A DNA stretch of 64,000 bases, taken from assembly GCF_014190805.1 (NCBI RefSeq), contig NZ_JACHVQ010000002.1:310001-374000 (forward strand), written 5' to 3'. The notes beneath the pieces were generated by a model. It saw nothing but the letters and a program-made list of their open reading frames with translations, did not search any database and had not been told where the DNA came from. Below are positions 59,404 to 64,000 of this stretch, in pieces; positions within the stretch are counted from its first letter, which is position 1, and every line of letters begins with the position of its first letter. A program made the position numbers and the translations under genes. This DNA comes from Flexivirga oryzae. Lineage in GTDB: Bacteria > Actinomycetota > Actinomycetes > Actinomycetales > Dermatophilaceae.

Positions 59404-60079
59404 CGAACGGTCCGGGCGGCCTGGTGGCGAGAGCGATGTCGACATACCGGAGTTCCCTTCGAGGCAGCACCACGGTCGCGACGGTGGTCGGTGACGCGTG
59501 CGCCCCGATCGCGTACAGGGTTTCATGAGAGTCCATTTCGACGGCTTCGCTCGTCACCGCGTCGATCTGGATCGTGGTGGCTCGCAATGCTTCTTCGGCG
59601 GCGCGCAGGGCGGCCGAACGATGGTCGGCCCAATCCTCGCCGTCATCGCGACCGACGACGTCATCGAAATGGTCCACCAGCGCCTCGGCCAGGTCGATAC
59701 CCCCGTCCCGCCGCCACGTCGTCCGGACCGCGAGCCACAACTGCGGATACCGCTGGCGTTCGATGTGTTCGATGAGCCATTGCGGGCGCGGCCAGGGAGT
59801 GGTCCGCTCGAGTGCAGCCCGGATCTCGGGTGTGAGAGCGGCCAGGTTGACCGGGTCGGAGCGGTCATCGGGATTGCGCCACAGCGTGTAGGTGACACCG
59901 ACCGATGCGTCGAGCAGGCCCGAGGCATCGCTGCCCTCGGCAACGTCGAGGCTCCCGGTGTCCTCCAGCGAAGGCTGCGGCACCAGTCCCAGGATCGGGA
60001 CCGCCAACTCACGCACACGACGTGCGAGATCGATGCGCGGGTCCGGCGCATCCGGCGGCAGCACTCCCCTTCGTTGCAT
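59399..60079 (-). CDS. Hypothetical protein, 226 residues
   Basis: No family recognised. Predicted soluble, with acidic and Trp-containing segments (VGVTYTLWRNPDDRSDPVNL, TTPWPRPQWLIEHIERQRYP, LAEALVDHFDDVVGRDDGED) and a C-terminal beta-rich part (ATVVLPRRELRYVDIALATR). GC-rich third codon positions support coding. The ATG has no strong Shine-Dalgarno; a GACAAT box 6 nt upstream fits the leaderless pattern weakly. No functional neighbour. Confidence 0.6.
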   Translation of the reverse strand: MQRRGVLPPDAPDPRIDLARRVRELAVPILGLVPQPSLEDTGSLDVAEGSDASGLLDASVGVTYTLWRNPDDRSDPVNLAALTPEIRAALERTTPWPRPQWLIEHIERQRYPQLWLAVRTTWRRDGGIDLAEALVDHFDDVVGRDDGEDWADHRSAALRAAEEALRATTIQIDAVTSEAVEMDSHETLYAIGAHASPTTVATVVLPRRELRYVDIALATRPPGPFD

Positions 60080-60124
60080 GTACCGATTGTCCGCCCGCCG
60101 CTCGGACGCAACAAGAGCATGCGC

Positions 60125-60297
60125 TCACCGGCCGCGATAGATGATCTCCGTAACGAACGTGCCTCGCGCTCGAAATGCTCCATCTCGTATTGCAATTCAC
60201 CCCGGGACCAGAGCTCGGCATACAGACCCGCGATCCCTTCCGGGCGACACTCGTGCCGGGACCAGCCGTGCTGCGGCAGCTCGATCACGCTCGTCAC
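60125..60297 (-). pseudogene. Possible small gene with frameshift
   Basis: A GTG-initiated frame on the minus strand reads VTSVIELPQHGWSRHE, GLYAELWSRGELQY and EMEHFERE with good third-position GC. It then degrades. A one-base shift near 60152 would continue as FVTEIIYRGR and stop at 60125. Either a broken small gene, a sequencing error or chance. The rest of 60080-60345 shows no other gene. Confidence 0.25.
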
Positions 60298-60345
60298 TGC
60301 ACTGGACAGCCCCGGCAGCAGCGCCCCGTCACCCGCACCTCTTCG

Positions 60346-60446
60346 CCGAGAGGACACGAAACGACCGAGAGGACACGAAATTGAGGTCGGGCCGGCCGCT
60401 GAGGGGGTGCATTGCTGGGCCTCTCGGCGTTAAGTGGGCCTCTCGG
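60346..60446. repeat. Four-motif inverted element F
   Basis: CCGAGAGGACACGAAACG at 60346 and CCGAGAGGACACGAAATT at 60365. In reverse, CATTGCTGGGCCTCTCGG and GTTAAGTGGGCCTCTCGG, ending at 60446. Here the two halves carry different tails (ACACGAAA against CCCAG), so only the CCGAGAGG cores pair. It lies after the psuG stop, upstream of the region above. Confidence 0.85.
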
Positions 60447-60495
60447 CAAGGGGACTGCTGGCCGACGGGAGCTGACGCGGCCTCTGCGTGGCCGC

Positions 60496-61431
60496 CTACG
60501 CCCGGCCGGCCGTGACGGCGGCGTACGCCGTGGCCAGGTTCGCGCCGAGCATGGCGTTGTTCTTCACCAGCGCGATGTTCGCTGTCAGCGATGCGCCACC
60601 GGTCAGCTCGACGACCCGGCCGAGCAGGTATGGCGTCGTGTCCTTGCCGGTGATGCCACGCTCGTCCATGTCCGCGAGCGCCTGGGTGATGATGCCCGAG
60701 ATCTCGTCCGCCGGGATCTCGTCGGCCCGCGGGATCGGGTTCGCGATGTCCAGACCGGCGGTGACCCCGAGCTCCCATTGCGTCGCCATGATCGCCGCGA
60801 GCTCCTCCGGGGAGTCGGCGCGCATGGGCACGTCATACCCACTGGATCGCGAGTAGAACGAGGGGAATTCGTCGGTCTGGTAGCCGACGACCGGGATCGA
60901 GAGCGTCTCCATCGCTTCGAGGGTCAGCCCGATGTCCAGGATCGACTTCACGCCCGCGGAGATGACGGCGACCGGGGTGCGCGACAGCTCGGTGAGATCG
61001 GCCGACAGATCCATCGAACTCGCCGCGCCGCGGTGCACACCCCCGAGTCCACCGGTGGCGAAGACCCGGATCCCGGCGAGCGATGCCAGCCGCATGGTGG
61101 CCGCCACCGTCGTGGCACCGTGGATGCCTTTCGCCATCACGTACGCGAGATCGCGCACACTGGCCTTGGTGACCGATTCCCCTGCGCGACCGAGCATTTC
61201 GAGGTCGTCGTCGCTCAGCCCGACACGCGGCACGCCGTCCAGGACGGCGATCGTCGCCGGCGTGACGCCCTCCGCACGGATCAACGCCTCGACCTCGCGC
61301 GCCATCCGCACGTTGTCGGGATAGGGCATCCCGTGACTGATGATCGTGCTCTCCAGGGCCAGCACCGGGCGGCCCTCGGCGAGCGCGTCGCGTACTTCGT
61401 CGGTCAACTGCAGGCGCGGGTGGACGCTCAT
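60496..61431 (-). CDS. psuG: Pseudouridine-5'-phosphate glycosidase
   Basis: 311 residues. Family signature LALESTIISHGMPYPDN near residue 25 and KGIHGATTVAATMRLASLAG. FATGGLGGVHRGAASSMDLS and TGKDTTPYLLGRVVELTGGA complete it. It splits pseudouridine-5'-phosphate to uracil and ribose-5-phosphate. Its ATG overlaps the stop of the upstream kinase gene (ATGA), giving a psuK-psuG operon. No pseudouridine transporter was seen next to it. Confidence 0.95.
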   Translation of the reverse strand: MSVHPRLQLTDEVRDALAEGRPVLALESTIISHGMPYPDNVRMAREVEALIRAEGVTPATIAVLDGVPRVGLSDDDLEMLGRAGESVTKASVRDLAYVMAKGIHGATTVAATMRLASLAGIRVFATGGLGGVHRGAASSMDLSADLTELSRTPVAVISAGVKSILDIGLTLEAMETLSIPVVGYQTDEFPSFYSRSSGYDVPMRADSPEELAAIMATQWELGVTAGLDIANPIPRADEIPADEISGIITQALADMDERGITGKDTTPYLLGRVVELTGGASLTANIALVKNNAMLGANLATAYAAVTAGRA

Positions 61432-62336
61432 CGTTTCTCCTCCATGACGTGTTCGACCAACTCCGCGGACAGGTCGGGCCGAACCGTGAAATCACTAGTG
61501 ATGGTCAGGTAGGCCGCGACAGCACCACGCGTGGCGGCGGTGGCGTCATCCAGCCCGATCGTGAGCCCGTGCACGTATGCCGCGCACATCGCGTCCCCGG
61601 CGCCCGTCACGTCACGGACCTCCGCGGGGATCGCCGGGATGTGCACGGCGGCGTCTTCACCGAAAAGCGTTGATCCACGGGCACCTTCGCGCACCCACAC
61701 TTTCGCGATACCCGCCGCGTGCAACGCGTGGACACCGCTGACCAGATCGCTCTCCCCCGACAGCGCCGCCAGCTCGGACCGGGTCGGGGTGATCGTGTGG
61801 ATCGGCACGGCACCGAGGACCGGCAGCAGCCGTTGCGCCTTCAGGTCCGACACCGGATCGAGCACCACCGGCACGCCGTGTGAGGCGGCGGTGCGGCATA
61901 CGTGCTCGAGCAGGGGCGCGGACAGGTTCGTGTCGACCACGAGGTATGACGCAGCGGCGACGACTCCCTCCCGCACGTGCTCGGGCAGCAGCGACTCCGT
62001 CGCCGTCATGTCCGACACCGCGCCGACCAACTCACCGTCGGCGTCCAACATCGCCAGGTAGCTCCCGCTCGGCATCGGGAGCTGCACCGCGTGACCCAGA
62101 TCGACTCCGGCAGAGCGGGTTTCGTCTTCCAGCCGGCGGCCGAACGTGTCGTTGCCGAACGCCGCGATCAGCGTGGTCGGCACACCGAGCAGACCCAGGT
62201 TGGCGGCGATGTTGCGGCCGACGCCGCCGGCACTGCTGTGTGCGGTGCCGGGATTGCTGGTGCCTGCCACGAACGGCGCCGCGGACCGCGCGATGACGTC
62301 GACGTTCGCGCCGCCGACCACCAGAACCGCTCCCAT
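61428..62336 (-). CDS. psuK: PfkB-family sugar kinase, probable pseudouridine kinase
   Basis: 302 residues of the ribokinase fold. GGANVDVIARSAAPFVAG at the start, GGVGRNIAANLGLLGVPTTL, and the catalytic signature RDVTGAGDAMCAAYVHGLTI with base Asp near residue 248. Coupling to psuG makes pseudouridine the likely substrate; ribokinase-like activity is the alternative. An AGTCTG (CAGACT on minus) box lies 7 nt before the ATG. Confidence 0.9.
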   Translation of the reverse strand: MGAVLVVGGANVDVIARSAAPFVAGTSNPGTAHSSAGGVGRNIAANLGLLGVPTTLIAAFGNDTFGRRLEDETRSAGVDLGHAVQLPMPSGSYLAMLDADGELVGAVSDMTATESLLPEHVREGVVAAASYLVVDTNLSAPLLEHVCRTAASHGVPVVLDPVSDLKAQRLLPVLGAVPIHTITPTRSELAALSGESDLVSGVHALHAAGIAKVWVREGARGSTLFGEDAAVHIPAIPAEVRDVTGAGDAMCAAYVHGLTIGLDDATAATRGAVAAYLTITSDFTVRPDLSAELVEHVMEEKR

Positions 62337-62381
62337 GAAAACCAGTCTGTCAGGAACAGCAACGTGCGTTACGGTCGCCCC

Positions 62382-63104
62382 ATGGCTGCACAGCGAACCA
62401 TCCTTGCCACCTCCGGCGGGCTGCGCCCCGGCGAACGGACCTATTTCGAGTTCAGCGAATTGACTCAGTTCGCAGTGGATCTCGCGGGCGTGACCGGTCG
62501 AGCGCCCCGACTGTGCACCCTCGCGACCGCCTGCGGCGACAATCCGCACGTGTTGCACGCACTGGCCGAGGCGGCCAAGGTCGCGGGGTACGAGCACTCG
62601 CACCTGCAGCTCTTCACGATGCCCAACGTCCCCGACCCGGCCGAGCACCTGCTCGCACAGGACGTCATCTGGGTGATGGGCGGCTCGGTCGCCAACCTGC
62701 TGGCGGTGTGGCGCGTGCACGCCCTCGACGAGGCGATGCGCGCGGCCTGGGAGGCGGGCGTCGTGCTCACCGGAGTCAGCGCCGGCTCCCTCTGCTGGCA
62801 CACCGGAGGCACCACCGACTCGTTCGGCATCGACCTGCGACCGGTCACGAACGGGCTGGGGCTGCTGCCCTACGGCAACGGTGTGCACTACGACGCCGAG
62901 GAGCGCCGCCGCCCGTTGATGCAGCGGCTCGTCGGCGACGGAACGCTGCCTGAGTCGTACTGCACCGACGACGGTGTCGGCCTCCTCTACCGCGACACCG
63001 AGATGGTGGAAGCGGTGTCCGAGCGGGACGGTGCCGGCGCCTACCACCTGGTCCGCGACGGCGACGCCGCTGTGGAGACCCGCATCGATCCTCGCCGGCT
63101 CTGA
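62382..63104 (+). CDS. S51-family peptidase E / cyanophycinase-like protein
   Basis: 240 residues. The nucleophile Ser lies in GVVLTGVSAGSLCWHTGGTT, after VIWVMGGSVANLLAVWRVHA, both typical of S51. Catalytic His was not identified with certainty. Peptidase E cleaves Asp-X dipeptides. Start ATG 6 nt after TACGGT, so leaderless. Divergent from psuK. A short ACCCGCAG direct repeat follows its stop, then the IS5 element. Confidence 0.88.
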   Translation: MAAQRTILATSGGLRPGERTYFEFSELTQFAVDLAGVTGRAPRLCTLATACGDNPHVLHALAEAAKVAGYEHSHLQLFTMPNVPDPAEHLLAQDVIWVMGGSVANLLAVWRVHALDEAMRAAWEAGVVLTGVSAGSLCWHTGGTTDSFGIDLRPVTNGLGLLPYGNGVHYDAEERRRPLMQRLVGDGTLPESYCTDDGVGLLYRDTEMVEAVSERDGAGAYHLVRDGDAAVETRIDPRRL

Positions 63105-63136
63105 CCCGCAAACCCGCAGACCCGCAGACCCGCTAA

Positions 63137-64000
63137 GGAATCGCTGATCTATTGACCAGTTGGCGCGCTCTACCTGGGAGGATCGGGGTGTGCCTGGTTC
63201 TGATGCGTCGCAGCCGAGTTTTGCTGATGTGGAGTATGGGAATCGTCGCCGGCGGACTCGCCGGGATCAGTTCCTGGAGATGATGAACGAGGTGATCCCG
63301 TGGGATGAGTGGACGGGGTTGATCGTGCCGTTCTACCCCACGACCGGCCGCCGCGGCCGGCAACCGGTGCCGGTGGAGACCATGTTGCGGATGTACCTGC
63401 TGCAGGTGTGGTTCTCCCTGTCGGATGAGGGCACCGAGGACGCGATCTACGACTCGTACGCGTTCCGCACGTTCCTGGGCCTGGACTTCACCACCGTCCA
63501 GGTGCCGGATGCGACCACCTTGTTGCATTTCCGGCATCTGATCGAGGAGCACGACCTGGGTAAGGCGTTCCTGGACGCGCAAACCCGGTTCTTCGCCGAC
63601 CAGGGGTGGATCATGCGTGGCGGGACGGTGGTGGACGCGACGATCATCGCCGCCCCCAGTTCGACGAAAAATGCTGCGGGTGCCCGGGATCCGGAGATGC
63701 ACCAAACGCAGAAGGGCAACCAGTGGTACTTCGGTATGAAGGCGCACACCGGGGTCGATGCGGGCACCGGGTACGTGCACACCGTCACTGTGACCGCGGC
63801 GAACGAGGCCGACATTCTGCAGGCCGCCAACCTGATGCGCCCCGATGACGAGGTCGGGTATGCCGATTCCGGGTACCAGGGCGTGGCCAAGCGTCCGGAG
63901 ATCACCGGCGACGAGCAGTTGTCGCAGATCCAGTGGCGGGTCGCGGCACGTAAGGGCACGTTGAAGCAGATGCACCCCCACGAGCAGCACCTGGAGTCGC
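63137..64000 (+). mobile_element. IS5-type insertion sequence (right end outside window)
   Basis: Begins with GGAATCGCTGATCTATTG, directly after CTAA (63133-63136), a match to the IS5 YTAR target site that is duplicated on insertion. It carries the transposase gene. The right end and the second CTAA are beyond the window, so the duplication is not confirmed. Confidence 0.75.
63190..64000 (+). CDS. IS5-family DDE transposase (3' end outside window)
   Basis: About 270 residues in view, starting at the GTG after GGGAGGATCGGG. It follows the IS5 transposase closely: FADVEYGNRRRRTRRDQFLE, MNEVIPWDEWTGLIVPFYP, ETMLRMYLLQVWFSLSDEGT, HFRHLIEEHDLGKAFL. Catalytic Asp 1 is in GGTVVDATIIAAPSSTKN and Asp 2 in GYADSGYQGVAKRPE. 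MHQTQKGNQWYFGMKAH is almost the E. coli IS5 segment. The DDE Glu lies beyond the edge. Less extreme GC than neighbours and tGA-rich codons support foreign origin. Confidence 0.93.
   Translation, partial: MPGSDASQPSFADVEYGNRRRRTRRDQFLEMMNEVIPWDEWTGLIVPFYPTTGRRGRQPVPVETMLRMYLLQVWFSLSDEGTEDAIYDSYAFRTFLGLDFTTVQVPDATTLLHFRHLIEEHDLGKAFLDAQTRFFADQGWIMRGGTVVDATIIAAPSSTKNAAGARDPEMHQTQKGNQWYFGMKAHTGVDAGTGYVHTVTVTAANEADILQAANLMRPDDEVGYADSGYQGVAKRPEITGDEQLSQIQWRVAARKGTLKQMHPHEQHLES

Noticed and set aside
59554..60357. Longer minus-strand frame covering the hypothetical gene
   Set aside because: Its C-terminal two thirds are Ser/Arg/Trp-rich shadow sequence. The overlapping 226-residue frame has better codon use.

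Overview
This is a 64-kb window of a high-GC actinobacterial chromosome, dense with genes. The core gene order resembles the Mycobacterium tuberculosis Rv3585-Rv3628 region, recalled from memory: radA-disA-mutY, clpC-lsr2-panC, DUF3180-folK/folB-folP-folE-ftsH, hpt-tilS, metalloprotease-dacB-ppa. A second block (Ppx/GppA, sugar-phosphate isomerase, proC, Rv0495c-like protein) matches Rv0495c-Rv0500. Zinc-ribbon Lsr2, UBP and CGNR proteins, mycothiol-type enzyme families and many leaderless genes fit Actinomycetota. A Micrococcales genus (Dermacoccaceae/Intrasporangiaceae type) is my guess only. No rRNA, tRNA, phage or CRISPR locus was seen.

Layout. 1-6.3 kb: AcuC-type deacetylase (cut by the window edge), acetyltransferase, the opposed proline enzymes ProC and proline dehydrogenase, a TIM-barrel isomerase, Ppx/GppA, and a divergent Cys-rich protein plus methyltransferase. 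6.6-10.7 kb: RadA, DisA (c-di-AMP synthase), MutY, gluconokinase. 10.7-13.5 kb: three-gene ABC-2 exporter. 13.7-17.5 kb: UBP zinc finger, ArgA-like acetyltransferase, ClpC. 17.7-23.5 kb: DNA repair block with Ku divergent from a split LigD (ligase, then polymerase), Lsr2, a 59-residue membrane protein, Ogt and Ada-AlkA. 23.7-26.2 kb: secreted S53 peptidase. 26.3-35.4 kb: PanC, a DUF2520 oxidoreductase, a MidA-type methyltransferase, two paralogous membrane proteins, a CGNR regulator/EamA transporter pair, an orphan NuoD-like protein and a SIS-domain protein. 35.6-39.8 kb: secreted DUF6801-like protein, maleylpyruvate isomerase-like enzyme, ECF sigma factor with a glyoxalase-fold partner, double GNAT protein. 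39.9-47.3 kb: folate operon behind ftsH, then monomeric isocitrate dehydrogenase. 47.4-53 kb: hpt, tilS, metalloprotease, methyltransferase, dacB, ppa. 53-63 kb: GntR/MFS pair, hydrolases, a second CGNR regulator with a composite operator, pseudouridine catabolism (psuG/psuK), an S51 peptidase. The right edge cuts an IS5-type insertion sequence.

The most unusual content is non-coding. (1) Six intergenic elements each hold four copies of a 16-18 bp motif in a forward-forward-reverse-reverse layout, with the two copies of each pair 19-20 bp apart. A seventh element has the same layout but an unrelated motif. (2) Two distant arrays of 51-52 bp tandem repeats share a CCCCAGTGGGG palindrome core. 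(3) A family of about 52-bp hairpins sits between genes of the same operon, once forming the end of a coding sequence. (4) At least ten genes have a TANNNT-like -10 box exactly 6 nt before the start codon, which I used to choose starts.
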